Shown: positions 37,213 to 46,905 of the stretch, in pieces
Position numbering within the stretch: position 1 is the stretch's first letter
Layout of the letters: each line of letters opens with the position of its first letter
Origin: Steinernema hermaphroditum
Taxonomy: Eukaryota > Nematoda > Chromadorea > Rhabditida > Steinernematidae
Length of the DNA stretch: 64,000 nucleotides
Assembly (NCBI GenBank): GCA_030435675.1
Contig: CM059625.1
Coordinates: 2,542,001 to 2,606,000 of the forward strand
Direction of reading: 5' to 3'
Program-made: the position numbers and the translations under genes
Notes under the pieces: model-generated
The model's input: the letters and a program-made list of their open reading frames with translations, nothing else
Databases searched by the model: none
Told to the model about the DNA's origin: nothing

Positions 37213-37579
37213 ATGCGTAGGACGCTTATTTTGCTGATGGCTGCTATTCTCGCTAGCTTATTGTATGCCAAAGTTTACGAGACCGATTGGGATAAGATCG
37301 ATAAGGAACTCCAGGAGGCCTGTGTGAAGGAACACGAAACTCATAAAGGTAACTAATTTTGAAAGAGTCGTGAAATGTGAAAAGAACGTCTTAGGTTTAG
37401 ATGTGAACGGCGCCGCTCAGTCAAGACGAAACATGGCCTGTTTCCATCTGAAGCGACATTTGCGAAGCCAAATCCGGAAGATGTGCTGCCCGACGAAGGA
37501 CATCGTCTGCCACCGGCACTGCTACAGTCGAGTCATCAAGCACGGAAAGAAGCTCCCGGTGCCTCATTGGGAGAAATGA
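37213..37579 (+). CDS. ILP7: insulin-like peptide with reduced cysteine set
   Basis: Exons 37213-37348 and 37395-37579 are joined at phase 1, giving 106 residues. A second acceptor six bases later (exon from 37401) would also keep the frame and remove two residues. The ATG lies eight bases after a CTTTCAG acceptor. Residues 1-19 are a signal peptide ending LYA. The B-like half has one cysteine (C37). The A-like half has C61-x14-C76C77-x6-C84-x3-C88. As in ILP6, the first CC is reduced to one cysteine, the next family cysteine is lost, and the first and third B-like cysteines are lost. The distal CC...C-x3-C is kept. The C-terminal tail is basic. AATAAA is at 37670. ILP6 and ILP7 are neighbours and clearly a recent pair within the family. 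Confidence 0.75.
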
Positions 37580-37675
37580 AAATTCAGTTATGACTCAATC
37601 GAGCGATTTGTTTATATTTTGATCTTCATTGGCGTAACTGGTCTAATTTCGTTGTTGTCGCAGGGCAAGAATAAA

Positions 37676-39784
37676 GAATGAATTCCGATATAGTCTCGCG
37701 TGACCCAAATAAAGTTCATATTCCGTGTTCGTATGGTTAAACGTAAACACAGAGGTATCTATTGTCCAAGTCCATTAACATATAGTAAACACACATACTC
37801 GCTGATTGAAATATAATAACTACGGATAAAATAAAAAAAATTGAGTTTTTGTGTTGAATGAAAAAAAAAATGTTTTTTGGTTTTCTTCTCTAATCGTTAG
37901 CTGCTGATATAGCCAATGCCAACTGCAGAGGATGAGAACTAATACGAGAATATGTGTTCATCTACCTGGAACAGTAAAGGAACATTAGGTACAGGATTGC
38001 TGTCCGAACACTATTGATCGGCTACGGCTTTAGGACACCATAGCATACTGCCGAGTTGCGCTTACAAATTGTTTCTTTTTTTGTCCTACGCCCTACTCGA
38101 TTGTTTAGCGCTTTCTTTGAATCCTGTCCCAGCGACTAGTTCAATGTGTTCGTATTTATTTGCTCTCTCAGTTCACATCGGATGTGACGTTCATAATATG
38201 ACGTTCATTCACTATTCGAAGGTATTCCGTATCCGATGTTGGCGGATGTTCACGTCCCTTGTCCTTAATGTATCGAAGAGTGTTTTTGGTAATGAAAACT
38301 CAAAACAAAAACTAATAAGGTAAAGCTGAAAATATTATACTCTTATTTTTAAATAAAACGCCTTGATCAAGGAAGAAGATGTGTTAAGACGGTACTGCGT
38401 TTTGAGAGAAACCAAAACTATGAAGCAATTATCTCCGTTTCAGACATCACTAAGAAACGATGCAAGCATTTTTGGCATGTTAACCTTGGAAGCGATGTGT
38501 TGAAAGGAGACTGTGATAGGTTTTGTGTACGTGACAAAAAAACAAAAACGCCGTCTTCTGGGACTACCAGTTGCCACTCCGTTCGCGACCATCCGTCGTC
38601 GGGCACAAGTCTACACAGAATTGTCGCGTGCGCTTCAACACATCGATCTTTGTTATAATGCGATAACCATTTTCTCGATTGGAGCATAGTTTTTTAAATA
38701 ACATCCGATTTTCGAGCATTTTGCAAGACTAGACATTATGACAATTACTGTACACTAGACTATGCGCACTGTAAACTACTTAAGTGGAGGGGCAAAGGGC
38801 GATAATAGGGAACGACACTGATAAAGAACAACACATTTGCCGTTCAGATAGTTTTAAAGACGATTCAGGGTTCGATAAATGAAACGTCAATATCAGGAAG
38901 CGGATGATCAAGATCATAAACGATTGGGCTTACGGAATCGCACCTTACGAAGATATTAGGTTGATGCAAAAGAAATGGCGATTTTTATTAAAAAGAAAAT
39001 TGATCATGAAAGTATAATAATCAAAAGCTGAACCCAAAAGACATTCACCATTAGTATTCACGAGTTGTCGCCTATGTCCACGTAGAGAGTGAATGCCTTA
39101 CTGAACGAATTCATAGTGGTTTGGAGTTGAAAAAGTTTGTGACTCAAATTTTGACTTCCTCACATCTTTTGATTTTTTTTCTGCCAAGGAGCACTGCATC
39201 GACAGGAATAAGTGATAGTCAGGTGGAGCGATGTCTGTGCCATAAGGCGGTCAAACAACTATCCTTGATATTGCGAAGGAGGATTCCAATCATAGTGATT
39301 GTTGTTGATTTTTTGTACATTTTGCCCCCTGATTTCCACTACCATTTTCGGGCCATCTGACTACAACGACCCTTTTTTCACACCTATTGATCTTTCAAAT
39401 GGCATACAAGCGTCTCATAGTGGTTGATTAATTAACGTTCACAAACGCTGTCGTGAGTTCTCGAGCAGGTTGCTTTCGGATTCAGCTCAACAACCTCTTT
39501 TAATGCTGCGTCACCCAAAAATTTGGGACGTTTTCCATGTGCTTCGTCTTTAAAGCACTTATCTCCATCTCAGAATCGCTGAACCCACCACTCGCACATG
39601 CATTCGGATGGGACATCTTCTTCCAGCACTTAACACGGGCTACTGTGAAATTAGGCAGGAAACTTGCTTTGTTTGAAGTTGTGTGGTATGCAAATCCGCA
39701 CTGGGCACTTTTTCTCCATCATGTTTAACGTAAAATAAACCCGGCTGCGCGCGAATTCGCGCCCTCCAGGTACTAAAAGCCAAT
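37676..39784. other. Spacer before the 86-base satellite
   Basis: No gene is supported. A/T homopolymer runs occur near 37840-37880, and short frames lie on both strands. Confidence 0.4.
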
Positions 39785-40150
39785 TAGGAGCTCATGCAAA
39801 TGGCAGAAGTTGGGGCCAAAAAACTGTAGCCCTGCGGGCGGCAAGACACCATAGCCCTGCGGGCGGCAAGATTGGTGCTCATGCAAGGGGCTGAATTTGG
39901 GGCCAAAAACTGTAGCCCTGCGGGCGGCAAGACACCATAGCCCTGCGGGCGGCAAGATTGGTGCTCATGCAAGGGGCTGAATTTGGGGCCAAAAACTGTA
40001 GCCCTGCGGGCGGCAAGACACCATAGCCCTGCGGGCGGCAAGATTGGTGCTCATGCAAGGGGCTGAATTTGGGGCCAAAAACTGTAGCCCTGCGGGCGGC
40101 AAGACACCATAGCCCTGCGGGCGGCAAGATTGGTGCTCATGCAAATGACT
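39785..40150. repeat. Tandem satellite, 86-base unit, about four copies
   Basis: The landmark GTGCTCATGC occurs at 39875, 39961, 40047 and 40133, exactly 86 bases apart, with a diverged partial unit at the left end. Each unit contains two direct copies of TAGCCCTGCGGGCGGCAAG, each able to form a small GCCC/GGGC hairpin. Copies are nearly identical, so the array is young. The translated antisense frames are periodic only because the DNA is. No gene is implied. Confidence 0.95.
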
Positions 40151-40257
40151 GAAGTTGTCCAAAAATCTGCAAAGCTAAAAAATACGCTAAAAACGGCACA
40201 AAAACTGTAAAGAAACGCAAAGCGTTGCGTCACCAGAGATATGGTGGAAGTATAGCG

Positions 40258-40450
40258 CTATCATCTCAACTGCTTGTGTGGCTCATTGCGAGCGTGCTTC
40301 GTTTGTAAGTGGGCGGTGCCGGGTTCGGTTCCCCTCGGGGTCCTTATTTTGTGTGGGTGTTTTCCCCGTGCTCACGGAAAAACACACACACACACACACA
40401 AACAGACCAACGGACCCGTCGATTCTCCATTTATATATAGGGGATTTTAT
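40258..40450 (+). mobile_element. Possible tRNA-derived SINE
   Basis: TGGCTCATTGCGAGCG resembles a tRNA D-arm/A box with a perfect GCTC/GAGC stem, and GGTTCGGTTCC resembles a B box about 35 bases later. It is followed by a CA run (about 40382-40401) and an AT-rich tail. The anticodon and T arms do not pair properly, so it is not a functional tRNA. Position between a satellite and a LINE remnant is usual for a SINE. Confidence 0.35.
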
Positions 40451-40779
40451 TTTAATTAGAAAGGGCCAGCGGGACGGAATATATATCAAACGATGCGCGA
40501 GTGCAAGCTCTACAAGAACTATTAATCATGTCATACAGAAACTTATTATAATGAAAGAAAGAACAAAATCAACATGATCGACATTTCTTTTGCATCAACC
40601 TAATATTTTCGAAACCTTAACGAAAAAAATTGCAAAGTGGACCAAAAATGGCAAATAGACAAAAGTAGCATTTCGTTATTGTTCAGGCAGCCATTCTTTC
40701 ATTTTCCCGATTCCGCTACTTCTCCGTCTTTGCCTAATATCAAAAAGTGCCTTCTTATTTTTTACGGAAATTCGCGAGT

Positions 40780-41290
40780 GTTGCTGCACAGATTGGGCTC
40801 CAAATGGATGAGTCAAGACCGTATCCCGCATGACGGAAGGGAAATGCAGATAGAAGACGACAGAATTGCGAAAGTTAGAGAATTTACGTATCTGGAACAA
40901 CTGATGCGGTAACCGAGAAACCATAAATTCAGAAATTTCGCGTCAGATATCTGCCTCTTGGGCGTTACTGTCAGTTTCTTACTTCACGCCATGTGCTAAT
41001 TCATCTGAAGAAGCGGATGATCGACCGTAATTAAGCCGATTATGCTGTATGGATGTAAAATATGGTCATTGACCATGAAGGCATGGAAAAGAATTGAAGA
41101 CGCTCAAAGACATGGAACGAAGGGAACACAATTGATTGATAAAGTACCACACGAAATAATCAGAAGGAAGACGATGCTGTCCGATTGGAAAGAATGTGCG
41201 AGACGTAGAAAGTGGAACTACGACGGAAGCTGATAGCAGAAACGCACAAATGGTCCCAGGAAGTCACTTTATGGATAGTAACGAACTACT
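40780..41290 (+). mobile_element. Decayed RTE-type LINE fragment
   Basis: Pieces of the same reverse transcriptase tail as at 32.7 kb appear in shifted frames: IAKVREFTYLE before a stop at about 40912, then MLYGCKIWSLTMKAWKRIE and RRKTMLSDWKECARRRKWNY (41042-41233). Stops and frameshifts separate them. It is older than the other copy and lies just upstream of the TFP block. Confidence 0.8.
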
Positions 41291-41418
41291 ACGATGGCGC
41301 GAAACCCCTCCATTTTTTTCACGTTGATTATCTGTGAGCTCGTATGTGAAGAATGAGAAACATATTGCATATAATGATGCTGTTGCTGCGCTTAAGTTGT
41401 CGGATAATCTGCTATTAG

Positions 41419-41575
41419 CAATGATGGAACTAAAAGTTGAACTCCGCCTCTCCAGAGGGCGACAACGACACGCCTGCGACGCGTCTCCGCCTCGTAGGCG
41501 TCTGTTCCTCTGCCCGCCAGGGTGCAAGTCGCCGTTCTTCCCAAGGTCGTGCTTTAAAACTATGTCGCTTTCCCT
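41419..41575 (+). promoter_or_regulatory. Conserved hairpin-rich upstream block, TFP1 copy
   Basis: Starting at GAACTCCGCCTC (41439), this block is shared with those before TFP2 and TFP3. It contains small palindromes (CCTCTCCAGAGG, CGCCTCGTAGGCG), the shared string GGGTGCAAGTCGCCGTTC, and a TATA-like TTTAAAAC at 41553, 65 bases before the ATG. It could be a core promoter, a structured 5' leader or a non-coding RNA. Confidence 0.65.
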
Positions 41576-41617
41576 TCTCAATACCTCTCTAATTATAGGT
41601 TTTCTTTTTGCTTTCAG

Positions 41618-42026
41618 ATGTTGCAGATTAAGATCTTCCTCGCGCTCACGATGGTCGTCGTCACTCAGGGAGGCAATCTTAGACGGCTTACAGAGTCAGG
41701 ATCCTGGGAATGGATTCTGCCGGGTGAGTCCGAGGAAACCACACTGTGTCTCCGCGGCGAGCCCGCACTGAATACGGTCGAAAGCATTCCCTGCAGAAAA
41801 GGTCTTGGCAGCAGCCAATGCTTCAATTATTGGCGTAATGGTCGTATCGTGCACGGAGGGTGTTGGTCACCAGCAGAGGTAAATTCGTTCGCTTCCTTCC
41901 TCTTCCCATTTGCATACTGTTCAGGTGAACCTCTCCAAGTGCCCTGTAGGAAAGTGTGTCGCCGAGCCTGGCGACACAGTCGAATTCTGTTGTTGTTCTG
42001 GCAACAACTGCAACAGGTCTTTGTAG
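41618..42026 (+). CDS. TFP1: secreted activin-type-II-receptor-like ectodomain
   Basis: Exons 41618-41878 and 41925-42026 are joined at phase 0 by a 46-base intron, giving 120 residues. The ATG directly follows a CTTTCAG acceptor. Residues 1-17 are a signal peptide. The cysteines are C44, C59, C68 (in CFNYW), C82 (in GGCW), C93, C98, C109-C111 (FCCC) and C116 (CN). This ten-cysteine order, with CF-x-W, GCW, triple CCC and a final CN, is that of the three-finger ectodomain of activin/BMP type II receptors. Ly6 and type I receptors usually have CC there. No membrane span or kinase follows, and AATAAA is at 42041, so the protein is solitary and probably secreted. It could bind TGF-beta-type ligands as a decoy, or have gained another role. 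The nematode ET-module is an alternative label. Confidence 0.8.
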
Positions 42027-42046
42027 ATGTTTATATATTGAATAAA

Positions 42047-43369
42047 GTTAGTTAACTATTCCCACGTGTCTCACCCATCCATGCTTTGTAGCGTTGCAAA
42101 GCAAGCGCTTATTTCCCGTTAAATTAGAGCAAGAAAATCGGACGGTGCAAAAATAAACACTTAAGAGGGTCACACTAATCGACACCTGTTTATATCGCAA
42201 CTAGTCCTTATCTGCTTTCTCATTAGGCTATCTTCCATAATAGCTGAGCGATAAAATAACGGAAGCTTTTATGGATATTTTTAACTATGCCTTCATGTAA
42301 TAGCTATATATCGCATGTGAGTGGTATGCAGGCAGTTTATAAGTAGCTGTCTCTATTCGGCTCTTACACTGTACATCATTCTTTCGCCAGAAAGCCAAGA
42401 GCCGCTGTACAATAGGATCAAAACAAGGAATCGGTGTCGGGGGTGTCAGAACACTTTGCAGTGAAGTCAAGAAAGCCATTTGGAAATTCAAATTGTAATA
42501 CCGACCTGTTTCGTTTTTCGCTTCTCCGGTTCTATTTTTGGATGCTTTTGGAAATTATTGCTTAGGGGTGCGCTCGGTTACAAAACGGAACCAACCGAAA
42601 TCAGCCAGACTGTCTTGGGTTCGGATCAGGGCTGTGCGAGACGAGAATGTTCGATCTCGAGACTTGAGACAGAAATAAAAATCTCGACAAGAGACCGAGT
42701 CTTCTTTTTGTGGGCTCCATGCTATGTTAAGGGTGAATCCTAATGACGCACGAAATAGTAGAAATTTCTGCAAAATTTGAAACTTGATAGGTCGGGAAAA
42801 GAAGACATTCTCGACGTTCGATTACAAGTTCGAGTTAGGCATAACCCTGGAAGGCATGTGCGACCAAAGTGAAGTGAAAATGAAATTCTTCAAGCGTCCT
42901 TCGCTCTGGAATGCGTGTTCCTGCTCAAAGACAATGAGAATCTCAGCCGTGAGCTTATTAATCGGGCGAAATTCGCCCATATTTTTGGTATTCTTTTTGC
43001 GTGTTCAACATTTTAGCGTAATTTTTCTGCATGCTGTTTCTATGCTTAAATTATGCTTATTTAGAATGAGACAATGAAATATATTCCACTGAAAAAATTT
43101 TGCCTGCAGATCCCCGGACTGATACCATTTTGTTCCGGTTCCGAACCGAGCATATCCCTAGGATATGTTCAGAATCCAGATGAGCGCGATCCTTCGAACT
43201 TAACTGAAAAGGAGCATCCATCATACAGGTCAGCTAGTTTGCGTTTGGTTTGCGCTACTGGCTGAATACGCATCTCTGATGCATCGACTATTCGTGACTC
43301 CTGATAAGATGCAACGATGGTGTTCTTTGTGCGCCGCTATCATTAGCGCTAATGTCAGAAAAAAAAATT
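42047..43369. other. Spacer between TFP1 and TFP2
   Basis: No gene is supported. Several short overlapping frames are present without signal peptides or matching splice sites. Confidence 0.4.
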
Positions 43370-43525
43370 AACTCCGCCTTGCCGGAGGGCCAAGGCGAGT
43401 GCCGCGTCGCATCTCAACCTTTAGGGCGTGTCCTCCACTCCAGGGGGTTCCGGGGTGCAAGCCGGCCTTCCCATTTTGTCGCATGGTTCACAGCGAGCCG
43501 CTCTTTCTTTTCGATGTCGCTTTAA
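43370..43525 (+). promoter_or_regulatory. Conserved hairpin-rich upstream block, TFP2 copy
   Basis: The most diverged of three copies. It starts AACTCCGCCTTGCCGGAGGG and shares GGGGTGCAAGCCGGCCTTC and a final ATGTCGCTTTAA with the others. The central CGCCT/AGGCG palindrome is broken here, and the TTTAAAAC box is not present. Confidence 0.55.
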
Positions 43526-43553
43526 TTGCAAATTGTCCTCGCGCTTTTCAGAA

Positions 43554-43956
43554 ATGAAGCCCCGCACATTGGTCACTTTGTTTATCGTGGTTATCGCTAT
43601 AGCACATGCTGCTAATTTCAAACGTCTCACTAAGGACGACCTGTGGAAGTTGCTGATTTCCGGTGGTGAAGAAGATGCTGTCTTCTGCCGACGTGGTGAT
43701 TCCAATACACAGTTTTTTGAAACTGTTCAATGCCGTTCAAGCGAGGCCAGCTGCTACAACTACTGGAAGGGCGACCGAGTGATCTATGGAGGGTGCTGGG
43801 ATGGTTCAGAGGTTAGTTCGCACGAGCAGCTTTTATGCAAACTGTCTGATTGTTGAGGAATGCCATGAAACCGCCTGTATCTCATCGACGAAGGACGAGC
43901 TACGATTCTGCTGTTGCAAGAGAAGCTTCTGCAATGAGATGATTTTGGAATTTTGA
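43554..43956 (+). CDS. TFP2: secreted activin-type-II-receptor-like ectodomain
   Basis: Exons 43554-43811 and 43858-43956 are joined at phase 0 by a 46-base intron, giving 118 residues. The ATG lies two bases after a CTTTTCAG acceptor. Residues 1-19 are a signal peptide ending AHA. The cysteines are C45, C60, C67 (CYNYW), C81 (GGCW), C88, C93, C104-C106 (FCCC) and C111 (CN). The pre-domain segment (NFKRLT, a tryptophan, then a Glu/Asp patch) matches TFP1 (NLRRLT) closely, so TFP1 and TFP2 are a recent pair. No membrane span or GPI-type hydrophobic tail follows. I see no canonical AATAAA close to the stop. Ligand binding is inferred from the fold pattern only. Confidence 0.8.
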
Positions 43957-44033
43957 ATAGTAAAAGTTCATGCATAACTTTTGTACTCTTCAACAATCGC
44001 ATTTTTAGATCAACATGACATCCCGAATTATGA

Positions 44034-44087
44034 CCTCTTAGTATTCTTTGAATGGATTTTGAATGCCTCTTAGTATTCTTTGAATGG
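44034..44087 (+). repeat. Tandem duplication of a 22-base segment
   Basis: CTCTTAGTATTCTTTGAATG occurs at 44035-44054 and again 32 bases later, within identical 22-base segments (44034-44055 and 44066-44087), just 3' of TFP2. Confidence 0.9.
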
Positions 44088-45011
44088 TTATAAACAAACG
44101 ACTAACATGAACCATTTTCAGTCCTGTATTTGGCGGAGACAGCAAACTTTGTTCTGAAAGTCGACCGCATATAAGTGGTCAAATAAACAACTCGTATTTT
44201 GCCGTCTGAAAAACATTCGTCTAGAGCGAAAATAAACAGTACCCTTGCTTATGTCAACAAAATCGTACGCTACTTTGCGAAATCGGCTGCTATAATGCAC
44301 AAATATGTGCGTTTATTTCAAGTTTATGCTCATGGAAATGTAAATAATGAATATGCAAACTGCTGATATTTAAAAATAAACAACAACTCACATAGTATGC
44401 TTTGAGCCGTGTAAAAATATCCTTGTTTTTTCGATCCAGGAACGAAAGCGATATTATGTACAGCAGACGCCGTTTGATCTGCGAGGAAGCAAATAGGACC
44501 CAGCTACGAAAATAAAATAGAACATATAGGATATGAAGTCAGCAGAATCGCCTTATTGAGACCAGGAAGTCAATCAAAGTTGGTTTGGTATGTTGATTAT
44601 TTCATAGAAATGTCTCAAAAATGTGGAATTTTCGAGTTTATCTTGTCAACAGCGATAAAACACTAAACAACCTGTCAGTGTGACATCCGTGAGGCGTTAT
44701 CAAGTTGAACTTTTTGATCTTTGTGGTTTTATTTGTTGTAAACAGAAGTGGTCTCAATGTTCACTTAAACTCGAACACAAGTATGTAAACATGCCTGCCT
44801 GTTTACGCTGTTAAAAAAGTACTGAAAACTGCCATTCACCTCTTTCTAGGAGTGAGTTATCTTCCCGGTTCCCGAGAATTTTCATTATCTTCGCGATTGC
44901 CAAATATCTGGTATTCATCTTAATGTGTCATTCGCTTCCTTGGCCCAAATGCGTCGTTGTGTCGCGCTTTATTGTTCGTGGCAGGTGAGTTCTTGGAGGG
45001 CGAGTTATCAG
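44088..45011. other. Spacer between TFP2 and TFP3
   Basis: AT-rich, no supported gene. It ends at the conserved upstream block of TFP3. Confidence 0.4.
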
Positions 45012-45172
45012 TAATGCTGATGGAACAGATATTTGAACTCCGCCTCTCCAGAGGGCGATGAAGAGTGGTGCGGCGACGCGTCTCCGCCTTGCAGGCGTGT
45101 CTGCCTCGTCCCGACGGGGTGCAAGTCGGCGTTCACACGAGGTCGCCGGTTTAAAACCGCGTCGCTGTCTCC
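45012..45172 (+). promoter_or_regulatory. Conserved hairpin-rich upstream block, TFP3 copy
   Basis: GAACTCCGCCTCTCCAGAGG starts at 45035. It is followed by the palindrome CGCCTTGCAGGCG, a CCCGACGGGG palindrome, GGGGTGCAAGTCGGCGTTC and TTTAAAAC at 45150, 158 bases before the TFP3 start. Similarity to the TFP1 copy extends upstream to about 45012 (ATGGAAC shared). Confidence 0.65.
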
Positions 45173-45307
45173 ATTTGATACTTCTCCCAACCTAACTTCC
45201 TGAACGGTGATGTGTTTATCATTGCCGACTGCTCTGTCAACTACTCTTTATTGCGCGATATCGTTATAACCTTTACTGTCCGTCAAGTTGCTTGTTTCAG
45301 GAGAGTC

Positions 45308-45672
45308 ATGAAACTGTTGACCTGCTTGGCAATTTTCTTCGCACTGGCCGTGGCATCCGAAGTGACCAGATACTTTGGCTCCAAAACGTGCATGCAAGGT
45401 GACTCCAAGCTCAAGACGTTGGACGTCGTTCGGTGCCGCTCTGACCAAGGCACTATGGCTTGTTTCAATTATTATAGGAAAAACCACACCATTTACGGAG
45501 GCTGCTGGACGGGTTCAAAGGTAAGCCCTTGTGCTTATTTTCGTGTTTATTGCTTGCATGTTTGAAGGAAGCCATCGCGAAATGTGCCCGGAAAGGCTGT
45601 ACCTCCTCCGACACCGATGATTTAGTGTTTTGTTGCTGCTTAGGAAATGAATGCAATGATGATCGGTATTGA
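45308..45672 (+). CDS. TFP3: secreted activin-type-II-receptor-like ectodomain
   Basis: Exons 45308-45520 and 45568-45672 are joined at phase 0 by a 47-base intron, giving 105 residues. The ATG lies seven bases after a TGTTTCAG acceptor. Residues 1-16 are a signal peptide ending AVA. The cysteines are C28 (CMQGD), C43, C52 (CFNYY), C66 (GGCW), C77, C82, C93-C95 (FCCC) and C100 (CN). The stretch between the signal peptide and the first cysteine is shorter than in TFP1 and TFP2. AATAAA is at 45701. The acidic CxxxC...DTDD...FCCC finger and the conserved GGCW turn follow the type II receptor plan. There is no transmembrane segment. Confidence 0.8.
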
Positions 45673-45766
45673 ATTCATTGAAATTAATTTTGTTTTTTTT
45701 AATAAAGTGTTTGATTGGAGAAACACATTGTTCCGACATTTGGGAAGTGGGTACCAGGGTTGGGCG

Positions 45767-45915
45767 GAATTCCGACTTCCGACTTCCGCAAGCCCGGAAT
45801 TCCGCGTTTTTTTCGCTTCCGACTTCCGACTTCCGTTTTCGCGGCCCAACTTCCGACTTCCGTTTTCAAAGCTGAACTTCCGACTTCCGTTTTCAAAATT
45901 TTTACTTCCGCCCAT
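45767..45915. repeat. Degenerate GACTTCCGACTTCCG minisatellite
   Basis: The heptamer-like CTTCCGA/ACTTCCG recurs many times, in three larger steps of roughly 30 bases (each ending CCGTTTTC). The antisense frames read as NGSRK repeats for this reason only. It begins about 60 bases after the TFP3 poly(A) signal. Confidence 0.85.
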
Positions 45916-46544
45916 CCCTGGTGGGTACTATCTGAAGGACGACTGCGATAAAAAAAAGGTTCGGAAATGGTATAAATTATCCTGAACAGTGTTGATTTCT
46001 GCTGTTACTGCCGTGATCGAATGTTTTCTAGAGCTTAAAGGAAAAGTCGGTTATGAAGAGCATTACATTCAACATCGAAGCTATACGCACTAAGTACTCT
46101 CCTTCTTAATATCATTGATGTGGTTAGAAAAATGCGTATTTATGGAACTTTAGCTAGTTATACAGGCTCTAGGCAAACAGTACCACCACACCTTCATCTT
46201 CCACAGTGAATACCTTTGTACTGGAAAAGCTCGGCTATTTTTCCAGCATCGAAGCTGAACTTCACCATTCTTGTAACATCTCGTCTTACTGTTTTTAGAA
46301 TATCGGACATTACACATAAAATATGACGGTAATTAATTGAGTGTGAAATACTTCTATAAGCAATTCTTTCATAGCGTTATTTACGCAGGCGCCTATTGAT
46401 TTTTCACTCGTTATGAACACGATATTGATAACAAATCGGCGCCCCAGAAAGGCGAGACAAGTAGGGTGTTCCGCGTGCGCCCTAGGGCCACAAACTGCAC
46501 GTCTCCGGTAGTTCACCATAATATTTGAGCCTTTCAGATTAGCC
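45916..46544. other. Spacer between TFP3 and TFP4
   Basis: No gene is supported. GC-rich patches at 46438-46510 contain a GCCCTAGGGC palindrome and loosely resemble the upstream blocks of TFP1-TFP3, but alignment is not convincing. Confidence 0.4.
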
Positions 46545-46905
46545 ATGAGATCTTCTTTGTTCGTTCTATTTGCCGCTGTCATAATCTTTGAAATGAAGCA
46601 CTTGATGGACGGTAGTGAGCAAGGTCTGTTTTGTATGCAGGGTGACTCAGCCAGGAACAGCTTGGAATCTCGGTTTTGCCCATACGGTGCCAAAAGTGCC
46701 TGCTTCGCCTACTGGACAGCTGAACGCTCTGTCCGAGGGTGTATGGTAAGTTTTTTCGTTGTTCGTGAAGTCAACAATAGATGCTGATGCTTGTCAGGTC
46801 GATAACCCAATCTGCACAATGGAGTGCATCTCACCAATGGAAGCGAAGGAGAAGTTCTGTTGCTGCACCAGCAAAAACTGTAATGTTGTGTTCTGGGATG
46901 AGTAA
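46545..46905 (+). CDS. TFP4: secreted activin-type-II-receptor-like ectodomain
   Basis: Exons 46545-46745 and 46798-46905 are joined at phase 0 by a 52-base intron, giving 102 residues. The ATG lies seven bases after a CCTTTCAG acceptor. Residues 1-15 form a hydrophobic signal peptide, and a short basic/acidic linker follows. The cysteines are C30 (CMQGD), C45, C53 (CFAYW), C66 (GCM in place of GCW), C73, C77, C88-C90 (FCCC) and C95 (CN). The CMQGD start is shared with TFP3. The usual tryptophan after GC is replaced by the methionine at the exon end. No membrane span follows the CN. Confidence 0.8.

Noticed and set aside
39773..40233. Repeated minus-strand protein frames over the satellite
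   Set aside because: They are open only because the 86-base unit is open in those frames. The shift of frame from unit to unit (86 is not a multiple of three) rules out a repeat protein.
41264..45190. Antisense frames with similar sequences (LHPGGQRNRRLRGGDAS and LHPVGTRQTRLQGGDAS)
   Set aside because: The likeness follows from the conserved DNA block upstream of TFP1 and TFP3. Splice and start evidence is lacking on that strand.
45640..45985. NGSRK-repeat protein frames on both strands
   Set aside because: Produced by the CTTCCGA minisatellite 3' of TFP3.
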